Positions 22,510 to 33,733 of a stretch of 64,000 bases of DNA are shown piece after piece; the stretch's first letter is position 1; the number at the start of each line of letters is the position of its first letter. Position numbers and translations under genes: made by a program. The notes beneath the pieces were generated by a model. That model had not been told where the DNA came from and searched no databases. It was given only the letters and a program-made list of their open reading frames with translations. The DNA comes from Polyporus tsugae (taxonomy: Eukaryota; Basidiomycota; Agaricomycetes; Polyporales; Polyporaceae), in NCBI GenBank assembly GCA_024305745.1, contig JAHRBS010000002.1, forward strand, positions 2,418,001 to 2,482,000. The letters are read 5' to 3'.

Positions 22510-23106
22510 TAGTCTCGGCTCCAGACCTTCTACAGCTCCTCTCGCAGCGGCTCGCAAGCTCACCGCTCTCACCAGGGCGGGAACACCGAGCCACATGGCG
22601 GAGTTGCGATATCCATCACTGGGATCGTGAAATGGATCTGTAAATGTCTCACAGACGGTTTGTGAGCGCTGGCGAGAGGAGCTGTAGAACGTCTGGTGTA
22701 CTTCGGGCTCGGCTAAGGGTGCCGTGACACGGGTAACACGGGTCACCATTCCGAGTGCGCGAGTGACCAGAGTGACGACTGCTGGTCCATCGCGCGCGAC
22801 GACCAGATGCGGGAGGAGAGGGTGACTGCATTTTGAGCATTTGGCTGACAAATATAGGTCTAGCATTCGGGCGCGTCCGCACACGCATACTGTTCGAAAT
22901 CCTTTCGCATACTTCAGTCGAGGTCTGGAGGTCGTCGGGCCTCATCGTCGAGCTCGCGAAAACGGCCATCCAACGCGCGCGCGCGCGCGAGGGGCAGATT
23001 GAACACGTGATCTGACTGCTTGTCACGGCACCCTTAGCCGAGCCCGAAATGCACCAGACGTTCTGGTGCACTCTCTTTGGCGCCAGAACGGATGGGAACG
23101 AGACTA
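22510..23106. mobile_element. Hairpin-ended TIR element, copy 2 (non-autonomous DNA transposon)
   Basis: 597 bp with a perfect 9-bp duplication TCTTCTTCG (22501-22509 and 23107-23115). Both ends read inward begin TAGTCTCG. The left hairpin is long: 22521-22545 pairs with 22672-22696 (24 of 25) across a loop of about 125 nt. The right end has a short stem, 23059-23066 with 23083-23090. An inner inverted repeat of about 45 bp pairs 22686-22730 with 23022 to about 23068 (core CTCGGCTAAGGGTGCCGTGA). The right end shares GATGGGAACGAG then M-CTA with copy 1. A run of alternating CG lies at about 22976-22988. No intact coding region was seen. Confidence 0.85.
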
Positions 23107-23115
23107 TCTTCTTCG

Positions 23116-23671
23116 ATGGACCCCCTCTGTCGGTTGCGGGCATCTTGGTGGGCAGGGAAAAGCCAGTTGGTTGTGATTCTGTTGAAGGCGCCGCCGCGCG
23201 GCGCGCTTCCGTACGCCGGAGCTGTTATAACTTGTAGCGCATAGTGTATCCATGTAGCGCGATTATATCTATATTCACCCAATTACTGACCGTCTTCCTC
23301 CTTCTGGATAGGCTGCGCGTCGGTCTCCAGGCTGTTCCCTCGCATGGCACACTCTTGTACCCGAACCTCGTCCCGCCGATTGTTTCAAGTTTATTATTCA
23401 GAATCTGCTGTCTTAACTTCACTCACAGGCGAGCCATATATAACACTAACCTTCAGACTTCGATCAAAAGCAGGGCAAAAGACCGTGCTTCTTGCGATGT
23501 GCCGAGCTAGCGGTTCTCGCGGCGGTCCCACCACAGCAACACGTTCAAAGATAGAACAGGTCCGTGTGCCAGGTCGATTAAAAGTATAGCAGTACACTCT
23601 AACTTGACGTGCGGGTCATCCAGTAAGATCCAGTAAGTGCATCGTGCCGACGGAAGGGAATAAGGATGTGT
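23116..23671 (-). other. Intergenic, 3' of the P450 gene
   Basis: About 550 bp. Nothing recognised apart from presumed 3' UTR of the P450 gene. Confidence 0.4.
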
Positions 23672-25898
23672 TCAGGCCGTCACTTTGCGCTTCCTGAACA
23701 TGACCTGCCCCTTCGGGCTCGGCACGACGGTCGTTGCAAAATACATGTTGGCGGGGCGCTCTCCGTCCCCGGCGATCTTCAGGTCGTAGTTCACCACGAT
23801 GTACGCCAGGATCGCCTTCAGCTCGTTCGCGGCGAAGAATCGGCCTGGGCTGTGGCATCGAAATCGGAACACGCGGTGTCAACGTCAGAGATCCTCCCTT
23901 CACACTGATTCAAGGGCGCACTGGGCGGACGGACCATGCGTGCTTGCCGTGGCTGAACGAGACGAAGTCCAGAGACGTGTTCACGAACTGGTGCTTCATG
24001 CTCTCGCCTTCGCCCTCGCGCATGCGGGAGAAGCGGAACGGGTCGAACGTATTCGCGTGCTCGTAGATCGCGTCGTCGTGGTGCGTGGGGTATGACGCCG
24101 CGACGACGAGCACGCCCTTGGGGATGACGGTGCCGTTGCTGAGCGTGACGTCCTTGATCGCCTTGCGCGTGACCGACGCTACATAGTACGCGGACCGTTC
24201 AGATTAGTCTGGTCCGAGTCGGCGGCATGGACATTTCGGCGACGTACTGAGGCTGATGCCGTTGAACCGCTGGGACTCCCGCAGGAAGCTGTCGAGCTTC
24301 CACATCTTTCCCATCGCCGCCTTGGTCCAGCCCTCGGCGGCGATGATGGGCTCGATCTCTTCGCGGAGAGGTTGCAAGTACAGAGGCGCGGCCGCAAGGT
24401 CGAACAGCGCATGTGCGATGCTCTGTTTCGGCGGCGTGTGTCAGCAAGATTGACGAATGTGGCATCGACAGATGCTCGACGCTGGCGGACCCACATTAGA
24501 AGTGGTATGTATCGCGGCGAAGTTGACCAAGAGGATCCTCTGAGCGATGGATTCGTCGCTGCTGCTCCTGGGGATCGCCTGCTCCAGGATCCACTCCAGC
24601 ATGTCATTCTGTAGGACGGCAGAGGTTCAGGAGTGGGGCTCGTGGTACTGTAAATTGAGCACCGACCGGCTTTCCGAGCCAGCTTTCCCCAACTCCGTTC
24701 TCCATGATCTTCGCCTTGCGCTCATCCAACAGCGGCTTGATGTGGGGAATGACGCTGCGAATGTTCGCTTTCCCACTAGTAGTCAACCTTGCGATGTAGC
24801 TGCGCATGCATATGTTCGGAATCGTAACACGCAGTGTGAGTAGGAATGCCCCAGGGGAGTGGTCTGCTTCGCTTACCTCTTCATGAAGTCGGGGAAAAGG
24901 CTGATAATTGTCCGGTCTTTCATGATGTCAACCGTGAATGAAATCGCGATATCGAGATACTTCTGGTTGCGGCCTGCAAGCGTATGTGTGGGTCGTGCAT
25001 GAGCGATATTGTGTATGCGGCTCAATTTCAAGAACACTTACACACAGGGAGCCCGACAAAGACGCGGTTACTGACCCGTGCGACGACGTTCAGCATAGTC
25101 TTCAAGGCAGGCACGGAGGTCCATTCTGCAATGAGAACACATTAGGTCAATGTATGTATACTGTATAAGACCTCTTGGGTGATCAGTGCAATTACCGTCT
25201 TCCGTTGCTGGAATACAGTCTGGAACAGCATATGTAAGCTCGTCAATGACATCTGGCAGTACCGCGGGCAGCGTGCGCATGAGCTTCTCCTTGATGATAT
25301 CGACATGGTACGGGTCGTCGGACGTCTCCGGCCCAAGCGTGTATCGTGTTTGGATGAACTACCACCAGGCGGCCAGGCATAAATTAGGCATGTTAAGAAA
25401 AAGGACATTCGACGACCTACATCCTCAACTCCTTCGATGAACGAGAGCTCCTCGTCTGAGCGCTTCCGAAACTCATCCACCATCTTAGACCCGCTCACCA
25501 CGACGAGCCATTGGTCAATAAGCGCAACCTTGAACACCGAATTGTCGAACTGCGCGGTGGCAGCATTGACGGATATGCGGGATGGCGGTTGTTTGAGCGC
25601 GGGGTTCTGGAGCTCAAAGACGGCGAGCACGCACCTTCCTGTACCCTTCCGTGAGCAGTTCGCTGGCATGGAACAGGAAGTTCATGGCGCTCAGATACGA
25701 GAGGATTGGAGCGGAGGGCCCTCCAACCGTCGGGATAGAGTTGAGCTGAGCAACGGACGCCGACCATCAGTCACCACCCCCAGTCAACGGTCTCGACGTC
25801 GAGTTTGAACCACTCACCGGGTTCGTGCGCCATCGAACGATGCACACGGCTGCGAAAACAGCCACCAGCGTGTACAGCAGAGTTTGTGCGTCCTCCAT
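23672..25898 (-). CDS. Cytochrome P450 monooxygenase (basidiomycete type)
   Basis: Membrane-bound haem monooxygenase, ER-anchored by its N-terminal helix (LLYTLVAVFAAVCIVRW). About ten exons on the minus strand from the ATG at 25898. Landmarks in order: LNSIPTVGGPSAPILSYLSA (proline-rich hinge), FKVALIDQWLVVVSGSKMVD, YTLGPETSDDPYHVDIIKEK, LNVVARVSNRVFVGLPVC, QRILLVNFAAIHTTSN (I helix), FLRESQRF (ExxR), VIPKGVLVVAASYPTHHDD, ANTFDPFRFSRMR (PERF-like), then FSHGKHACPGRFFA (haem loop with the cysteine ligand) split by an intron. The end is MFRKRKVTA. In the I helix the usual AGxDT is AAIHTT, a change I associate with several basidiomycete P450 families. Overall it is closest to the CYP512/CYP5150-like group, but the family number is a guess. 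Substrate unknown. It sits between DUF6534-like genes on the same strand. Confidence 0.88.
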
Positions 25899-25976
25899 CA
25901 CGACCAAAAGTTGTGTGTTGGTGGGTGGGACCTAGTCGATATGCGGGGGCCGAGACACTAGCAGGATGCCCGAGTG

Positions 25977-25984
25977 TATATATA
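25977..25984 (-). promoter_or_regulatory. TATA box of the P450 gene
   Basis: TATATATA about 80 bp upstream of the ATG at 25898. Confidence 0.55.
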
Positions 25985-27188
25985 CGAGGCTTGCCGACAA
26001 TTCCGTCGGGTATATGGCGAGGCAAAACGCGCAAAACATACGCCCCTTGCGTAAGGGGCCTGACCTAGCCATGTTAGCCGTTTCCCCGAGAAGCCAACAG
26101 ACTTCGTGCTTCGATGGGACGACGTCCCTCCCAGCGATGTGCGGGTCGGGCGACCAGTCGCACGATTTTTGAAAAGTCGCCAAGTCATGGTCGTGGGTCG
26201 GGGTACGGCTGGCGGGGTGTACATGGTTCAAGTCAAGAAATCATGCCGCCGCATGTTAGCGTCTATTGTTCCGGCAGATTCCGACCCCGGCCTTAGTTAA
26301 TAGTCTTTGATATTATCATCGTTTCCCTCACGCCCTTCCCCTTAAAAGGTATCTACCATTCATATATAGCACGCTTGCCGAGTCAATGAATCGAGGTTAA
26401 TACACATTGGAGGAGAGATGCGCGTTATCAGCGCTCCGGCGCGATCCCGGTGCTGATGCTGCGCGGCGGTCTGCGCCAAATGACGCTTATGCGCCGTTAA
26501 CCTACCAGAAAGAACACGATGTAGTGCAGCTTCAAACTCAAATGAAGCAATTAGAAACAAAGCGGCCCCATCGTTCGAGCACGGGGCGGACGATGACATC
26601 CCATTCACGACCATGGTTACGACCCGCTAAACGTTTGAAGGTAAATATTTCTACGCGCGGACAGGCACATGATCATGCTATGTATTAAGACTGCGGGCGG
26701 ACAGATGTTTGGGTTGATGAAGGGATCCAGTATATAAGCAGAACTCACCGAGTACTACTATTCCCCCCCCCGCAAAGCCCGCAGTAGGTTCCCATTCGCG
26801 AGAGGACCAGTGATGATGTGGTCTTTGAAGTTTTGCCAAGCCTGGGGTATCAAGGCAGGCACGTTGATAGTTGCGAGATATATTATAAAACAAGTGATCC
26901 TTTATAGTGCAGCTAGCACAGGAGGGTTAAAGTTAGAACGAGAACGAGAGATACATAGTGGTGGTGTTGAACGTTGAACGTTGAACAACCAAGGGAACGA
27001 TTTGGTAACATAGACGCCCAGTGAAACTTAATGCTCCGGCTCTCGAAGACGACCGATCGATCGGGTGCCGTCGACCAGAACATCCTAGTATACATACATA
27101 AGACTTCCACACTCAATAACTTAGACAATGCATGGCACAGAAAACCTGAGAAACTGAAACAGTGTCCTCCGAGCATCGTTTTCACGAG
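25985..27188. other. Intergenic between P450 gene and DUF6534-like copy 5
   Basis: About 1.2 kb of lower-GC sequence, including three tandem copies of GTTGAAC at 26966-26986. No gene seen. Confidence 0.4.
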
Positions 27189-29479
27189 TCAGACCCCCGC
27201 TCCAAATCGCCTTGAAGTTTGAACTTCACGCCCCTCTCCGAGTCGTTCACTCGAGGAGTCCGTGGTAGACGTAAACTCCTTCTCAACTTTTATATCAATG
27301 ATGTTCCCGTTACCAGAGAACGTTGGGATAGCTGCAGTGTTCGACGAGACCTGTAGCCATCCGATGAGTAAGGTGAATTAGTAACCGCAATCGCCGTACG
27401 CGGGAAAGCACGGCTGACCTGGGACCGCGGGGCTGTGTCGCGCGAGTGAGACATCTCCGACAGAGATATATGCGCCGCCCTGAGATCAGTCCCGGTACCG
27501 GTATACTGGGTTCCGATCGGTTCGCGAGGCTTTCGGAAGTTCAACCTAGGGAAACAAGCTTCCGACGTCAGTACTGCGAGCATCAAGACAGCGGGAAAAG
27601 CGTGTACGCAGCCATGACGGAGTTCGTGTACACTGTAAATAGGTGCCAGTGTCAGAGTGCCGAGGCGGAGAAGTTATAAAAGATGCGCGGACCGGCGTAC
27701 CCTTCGTGACGAGCATATTCATGGCGGCGTAATACAAGTTCTGCGAGGTCGCGAGGGCCTTCGAAGTTCGAGGAGATGATGTCAGCAAGGGCCCGGAGGT
27801 GAACAGCCATCGACCGGCTGAGACTCACGAATACGAATCCGAGGAGATTGAATAGACTTTCGCAAAACGTGGTCAGTCCGCGCATTCGCGTTGCATATAT
27901 GTTCAAGGGAGCAACTTACTCGGTGAGCAACCCTAAGTAGCCAGTGTACTTTCATGTCAGCGTGAAAGAGGGAGCGGAAAGCATGTCCAACGAACCGGTG
28001 GTGACCGCATACGCGATCAGAGTGTCCAGCAAAGAGTTAGTCCTACATATCACGACATGCGATCGTTCTTCAGCAAGCCCGATGCGAGTGTTAACTAGAA
28101 ACTTACAACTTGACTCCAGTTCGACTGCGATGCAGCACGAAGACAAGCACCCCCGCCAGGATGGTGTCAACGAATACCGCGATCCCGAGCGCGATGGAAA
28201 TCCAGGACTAGGGGAGGGAAAAATACGACTCTCAGCTTCTGGCACATGTGCGGACAACACAACGACTGACGGCATATTTGGAGAACGCTGTCCACATGGG
28301 CGTTTCGAACCTAATGAGAGTGTCAATGAAGGTTTGGACATCGCACTTCCCATCCCATTCGACATACCCTTTTACCGTGACGGCTGTTCAAGCAGGAGAC
28401 TGGTAAGTACGATTGCCAAGTAGGATCTACGAGACTCGCGTGGTTGTACTGACCTACGCACAGGGCGAACCCTGCGCATTGACACACCATCTGGACAGAT
28501 GCTCGTGAGCATGCGGGGGATAGCCTAAGAGATCATCAACGCGTACGCAAAACCAGACAACCATTCTGGACTTCCTGCCGACTACCGTGACATCAGAAAT
28601 CTAGTTACGATGCAGCTCATGAGGCACGTACTTCGGTACACCCGGTATGCGAAGAAACTGGGAAGAGAGCGAAGACAGTTTAGCGGTTGACATCACTGCG
28701 AGACCGACATCCTAGGGCGCACGCACCTTTGGCACGCCACAACGTTCGCAGCCTTGGCCAAGAAGGGTAAGCTACACGCAGTAAAGGATAAACGCGAGGG
28801 CACTCACAGTGAGCACCGTCAAGAGCTTCGAGCAACCGGGTCAGAGAGCGATCGAGAATAGTAAGCTCATGGGGGGGACATACGCTCAACGGCCTACATA
28901 TCAACAACGTCAGTTCCGGGGCAACGCCTTGAACTGCGATAACGCACTAGTCCATGATGGCCAGATACAATATACTGAAGTAGTTGGTTACGAGTTTCAA
29001 GTAACTCCAGCCCAGGAATCAGTAATCGACATCAGCGGAGACCGTGGCTGACCCTACCAGAGAGCCATGATCACGACTGAATGCGTCGTATCAAGTAAGC
29101 TGTGGTCGTTCATCAATCGTCCGTCTGTGGTGTAGCATTAACGTAACCCTCACAGGATGAGTACGACCTGTAATATAGTGTAAGTTTTGGTGTAGAACGG
29201 ACATAAAGATGATACTCACGTAAGACTTGGTCCAAGGGCTGTCCGCCGAGTGGACACGGAAATAGTTGTACGTCTGGTGTAGCAACACCCCGTACATTCT
29301 AAGCAACTCGTCAATGAGCGCGCCACAAACAGAACGACAGGGACTACACACATCAACGCAAAGAAGGTCCCGAGCAGCGCGGCGCCATAGGTGTTGTTCA
29401 TTGTCAAGCCATCGGGCAGCGACGGGAGTCCCGCCAAGGGACTAGAAGCAGCGTCTGTGGCGTTCGCAGAGGCATCCAT
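27189..29479 (-). CDS. DUF6534-like multi-pass membrane protein, copy 5 (possibly inactivated)
   Basis: Start at 29479. Exon 1 has TMNNTYGAALLGTFFALM. Then MYGVLLHQTYNYFRVHSADS (about 29219-29298), VVLIL, LDTTHSVVIMALW, YLKLVTNYFSILYLAIMD, a 10-nt microexon at 28884-28893, and 3' exons LATSQNLYYAAMNMLVTK (about 27700-27755), YTNSVMAA, LNFRKPREPIG and a last exon from about 27335 to the TGA at 27189 (FSGNGNIIDIKVEKEFTSTT). Copies 6, 7 and 8 have the same exon plan. Odd: by the paralogue splice pattern, the exon ending AIMD joins the microexon as TA+G, a stop, where two paralogues have TGG (Trp) and one AGG (Arg). Either the gene is dead or it uses another splice. The tail carries the conserved acidic/basic end seen in copy 8. 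Confidence 0.65.
28884..28893 (-). other. 10-nt microexon of DUF6534-like copy 5
   Basis: GCCGTTGAGC between an AG acceptor and a GTATGT donor. The same-sized exon occurs in copies 6, 11 and 12. Confidence 0.6.
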
Positions 29480-31461
29480 GGCTGGGGGACGAGGAGCGTT
29501 GGGACGCGACCTATGCCGCCCTATAAACCGGAGGTGTCCTTGGGCGTGGCGCTTGACGCACCGACAGCACCCCGCGTGCGCCCACAACATGATGGACTGT
29601 TTGTTGTTCGCGATGCCTTCGCAGACGAGAAGACGATGCATGGAGCACCGCCCATCGTACCAGGAGCCTTCTCGAGATGCGCTCCGTCCGCACGTTTGGG
29701 CGGCCGGTTTTCTGGACAGCGCCCATGCGGCTTCGCGCGCGCGCGAGGGTTCTGTCGCGCTTCACGCTTCCTTCGAGATGGCGAGGCCTGAGGGCACCCG
29801 CTGCAGTCGGCTGACCTTCAACCGATGTCTACGCCCCCGTAGAACGGCGGATACCGTATCTAGCAGTGCCAGACATCGTCGCTGGCGCGCTCACTCCGGG
29901 GATGTAACAGCGGGATTGAGTTCATACTCGGATACTCTCAAGCATAAGATGGACATCTGGGGTCGACATCTGGGGTCAAAGGCATATCTGACAAGACCTG
30001 ACCGTGATGCAGGGAAAACTGAGGATGGTGTGAACCGCTGCTATTCCATCTGGCCACAGAAGCTGTACATGGCACTCCGTATAGGCAGCTGCTTGCTTCG
30101 CGTCTGCCATCCGTCTGCGCTCGATCAAGCCAAGAGGGATAGAGATGCAGGCTGAATGGCATGATTAAATGATTCCTTTGGTACAATACATGGGGCGGGT
30201 GCTCCGGATGGAAAGAAGGGGAAGTATGGCGTCGAAATACTTGTCTCCCCCACAAGCTTTGGAGCGGGAACCGATCGATAAACAACGCGCAGAAGTGCAT
30301 CAGGTTCTCAAGTCGAGCTGGTCAGATAGACAATGAACGTTAAAGTGTGGACGCCACCGCCACGGTACAGGATAGGGTTCCGCAGAAAGAACGCACCGGA
30401 GCACTGGCTACTTAATGATGGACGACAAGGCGGCGTCACAGGGATGCATAGGGATAGCAGGCGCATATACGGGGTATTTGAAGGTAAAATAGGCACGCTC
30501 ACCGGATGCCCCGCATTTCAATCCCTATTCCAGATCCCCCACCTATTCACCTATATGCTGGTAGTATATGCAGGAGTCACGGTAGATGGGGTGTGGAGAG
30601 AGGATATCTTCCTGTACGACCCAGAAGGGAAGTTGAGCGGGGAAGCCGCGGTAAGACAGTCGATGAGGAGGCTGAGAAGAAGGCAGGGACGAGCAACTGC
30701 GCCACACTGCAGCCACAGGACGCCACGTACTGACACGGATGGTCCGGACCGCCTTCCGAAGCCCAAATGCAGCAATTTAAGCGCGTTCATCCGGCCGACA
30801 AGTTTTGTTCCGCCGGGCCACCGTGCCGTGCCGCCTCCACCGTCTTCACCGCTTCTCCTCGGAGGGGGGACACTGCCTCTATCCACCTCGCAGCGCGTAA
30901 CTAAGTATTTGGAGTTGCTACAAGCGAGCGTCTTACGGCGGGCCATCGCTCGAGCACCCGCTCCGACCGTACGTTCCCTCCCACATCACCGTGACTTTAA
31001 GACTTAGCTCATCTCCTTCTGTAGCCTCTAGTTGACTCCCTGCTTCTGCTCCTTCCTTTTAGCGCTTGTCTCGGACCAGTGGCCGCGGCCACTGGGATGA
31101 TCGAACTTCTGCTACTAGTGCGGGAGCGGCCGAGGGAGTTGGTTCGGCTGAGTCTGAGTGTTCAACGGGTCGATTCCGCTTTCATCCCACCAGCAATAGC
31201 ACGATCCCAGACATACAGTGGGAGCGACAGACTCTAGAATGAGGGGTGGTGTCTCCCCTACTAGTATGCGCCAGGATAGAATTGAGGGGAGATCGGCCCA
31301 GATACTGGCAGTGGTGGCCCAAGGCAAATACAGTATAGTACTAGTACACGACATGACTTTACAGAGAACGCGACAATAATTACGAACAATGTCTGTCCAC
31401 AACGCCCAAATAACGTTAAAACGCCTGCAAGAGCGGCACAAATCAGTCCGATGTGCCAAGG
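29480..31461. other. Intergenic between DUF6534-like copies 5 and 6
   Basis: About 2 kb. Open frames on the plus strand (29391-30155, 30333-31007) have no family motif and low-complexity composition. A direct duplication of GACATCTGGGGTC lies at 29952-29977. A 20-bp palindrome lies at 31076-31095. No gene supported. Confidence 0.4.
31076..31095. repeat. Perfect 20-bp palindrome
   Basis: CCAGTGGCCGCGGCCACTGG, self-complementary over its whole length, about 370 bp downstream of DUF6534-like copy 6. Could be a protein-binding site or a repeat end; no function shown. Confidence 0.5.
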
Positions 31462-33733
31462 TCACCGCTGCATGAACTCGTGCTCGACCTTGATCTCGAT
31501 CACGTCGCCGTGGCCCCGTGCGGACTCCTCGTCGTGGCCGGTAGTTCGGGTGTCAGTTTGAGTCTGCTGAGCGCAAACAAAACAGGTAAAAAACGTTTTA
31601 GTACAGCTCCCGATACCACAATGGTGCTAGACGAACCTTTGCTGATGTCACGGCTCCGGGGAAGCGCGAGACGCCATCCAGTTCTACCGCACCGAGGTTG
31701 ATGATGTCGGACGTGCCCCACGTCGGCTGGCTGGTGGACCCTCGGGGCCTGCGGTAGTTGAGTCTAAACACCGACCTCATCAGCTTAAGTCGCGCTCCAA
31801 AAGTTAAGCAGAACCCACGCGGCGAGGACCGAGTTGGTGTAGACTAGTGATGGATGCTTAGATTAGCCATACGGATGCGCCAGGATAAGGATAGGAGTCG
31901 ATTGACGCACCTTTGGTCGCCTGCACGTTCATCGTCGTATACCACAGGTTCTGAGAATATGCGAGTGCCTTCGAAGATTGTCAGTAAATCGACAACTACT
32001 AGGCAGGTATTGGAAGGCCCGCTCGACTCACGAAAACGAAACTAAGCGTGTTGAATATGCTGTTGATCAAATGATTAGCATCATTCGCCACCACAAGCAC
32101 GACGCAGAGATACATACTCCGTAAGAAGTCCTGCGAAGGAATATGAGATTGGGTTTGAATAGAGAAAGGGTGGACCACCCTACCTGTAGTCACCGCGTAC
32201 GCCACTAGCGTGTCGAGCATCGAGTTCGTTCTGCATCGAGCCGGTTACATCAGCGTCCAGGCAACGTTTCCCATACGGCGGACGCACGATTTAATCCCTG
32301 TGCGGCTTGTATGCAGGACGTATATGAGCACTGCGGTCAACACGGTGTCCACCACTACGGCGATCCCAAGTGCTGTGGAAAGCATCCACTGTTGAAGAGT
32401 TAGACTCGGTACGGAATCCTCGAGGAGACACGACGCACTGTATACGCTGTGAACTCCTGGTAGGTAGCCGTTCCGAATCTGTAGCCCGCGGGTTGTCAGC
32501 GGCGGCGACACCTGCAGATATTCCGAACCGGACTCACGCCTTGACCGTGGCGACTAGAAGGCTCATTAGTCTAGTCACTTCAAAACCCCTCGAAATGCGA
32601 TTCAAAAACTCACCAACGCAAACACCTAGATCGAGAGTCGCAGTGTCTCGTGAGAAAACCGGTGGCAGAGCGACGCGCGACGAATACGAATGCCTCACCA
32701 AGCTCAGCCAACAAGCCGAACATCTAGATCATGCCGGGTTAGAAAAGCCGCCGTGCGAGAATTTGGACCCGTCAATACGTACGCAAGCCACCGACAGTAT
32801 CTTGGACTTTCGCCCCACTAATTCCACCGGCCGGTCAGGCAACTTCTTTCCAGGCACACTTTAGGGCACGGATGAGACGCGAACGCACCTCGATAGACGC
32901 GGTATGCGAAGAAGCTGCGGAGGCGTTTAAACTTTGGGAAATGAACGGCGTGTGATGGCCCAGAGGCTACTCACCCCTGGCAGAGCAGAACAGTCGCGCC
33001 CTGCGCAGCCGCAGACACTCAGCGCGCGACTCACCCCCGATGGTTATTCGTACTCACAGCGACCAGGGTCAAGATCTGGACGCGTACAAGGTCAGTGCCG
33101 ATCAGAGGAAGAGAATTGAGGGGGACCGTACACTGAGCGGCCTGAATAACATAAGTCAGCTACATTTCTACATCCCTTGAGTAGGCGTCGAGCACGCACC
33201 ATATGGACTTCGACAGGTACGGAATGTCGAAATAGTGCGAGATGAGCTTCAAATAGCTTCACCACAAAGCTCGTAAGCGTTTGAACTGCGCAGAGATCGT
33301 CGTGCAAGGTCGGGACTCCTTACCAAGTAATCATGAGCGTCGCGGAGTGTAGCGTGTCTAAAAGCCTGGTGCGCCTCGCGTCAACAGGCGGCCTGAGCAA
33401 TGCAGGCCGTCCAATGCTTACAGTAGTAGGACAACCTGGAACTCGAGAGTCAGTACTCAGGCGTCTACAGAGAACAGGGAAACATCGTACATAGCACTTC
33501 AGCCAAACACTATCAGCGTGGTGGACGCGGAAATACAGGTACGCCTGGTGTAGCGACACCCCATACAAACTGCACGTCGTCGTCAGTACAACCTCGCGAT
33601 GAAGTTCAAGAGCCACGCACATGAGCCCGAAAAACGTCCCAAGAAGGAGCGACCCGTAGGTTCCATCCAGCGACAGACCCCTGATCGCCGCGAGGGGATC
33701 CGCCGTCGTCGGCGCCGCCGCGTTACCACTCAT
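31462..33733 (-). CDS. DUF6534-like multi-pass membrane protein, copy 6
   Basis: Start at 33733; exon 1 holds SLDGTYGSLLLGTFFGLM. Then LYGVSLHQAYLYFRVHHADS (about 33489-33568), VVLLL, DTLHSATLMITW (about 33323-33358), YLKLISHYFDIPYLSKSIW (about 33203-33258) and a 10-nt microexon at 33132-33141 giving W-PLS at the junction. In the 3' half: a TDTVLTAVLIYVLHTSRTGI-like segment (about 32290-32390), NSMLDTLVAYAVTTG, a short SIFNTLSFVFV exon, NLWYTTMNVQATK, and LNYRRPRGSTSQPTWG. The last exon (from about 31563) is Asp/Thr-rich, contains VIEIKVEHEFMQR and stops at 31462. That end matches IIDIKVEKEF of copy 5. Frame appears kept throughout the parts I could join. Confidence 0.74.
33132..33141 (-). 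other. 10-nt microexon of DUF6534-like copy 6
   Basis: GCCGCTCAGT flanked by AG and GTACGG. Confidence 0.6.

Noticed and set aside
29391..30155. Plus-strand open frame of 254 codons
   Set aside because: Begins antisense to exon 1 of DUF6534-like copy 5 and has no recognisable domain or splice sites.
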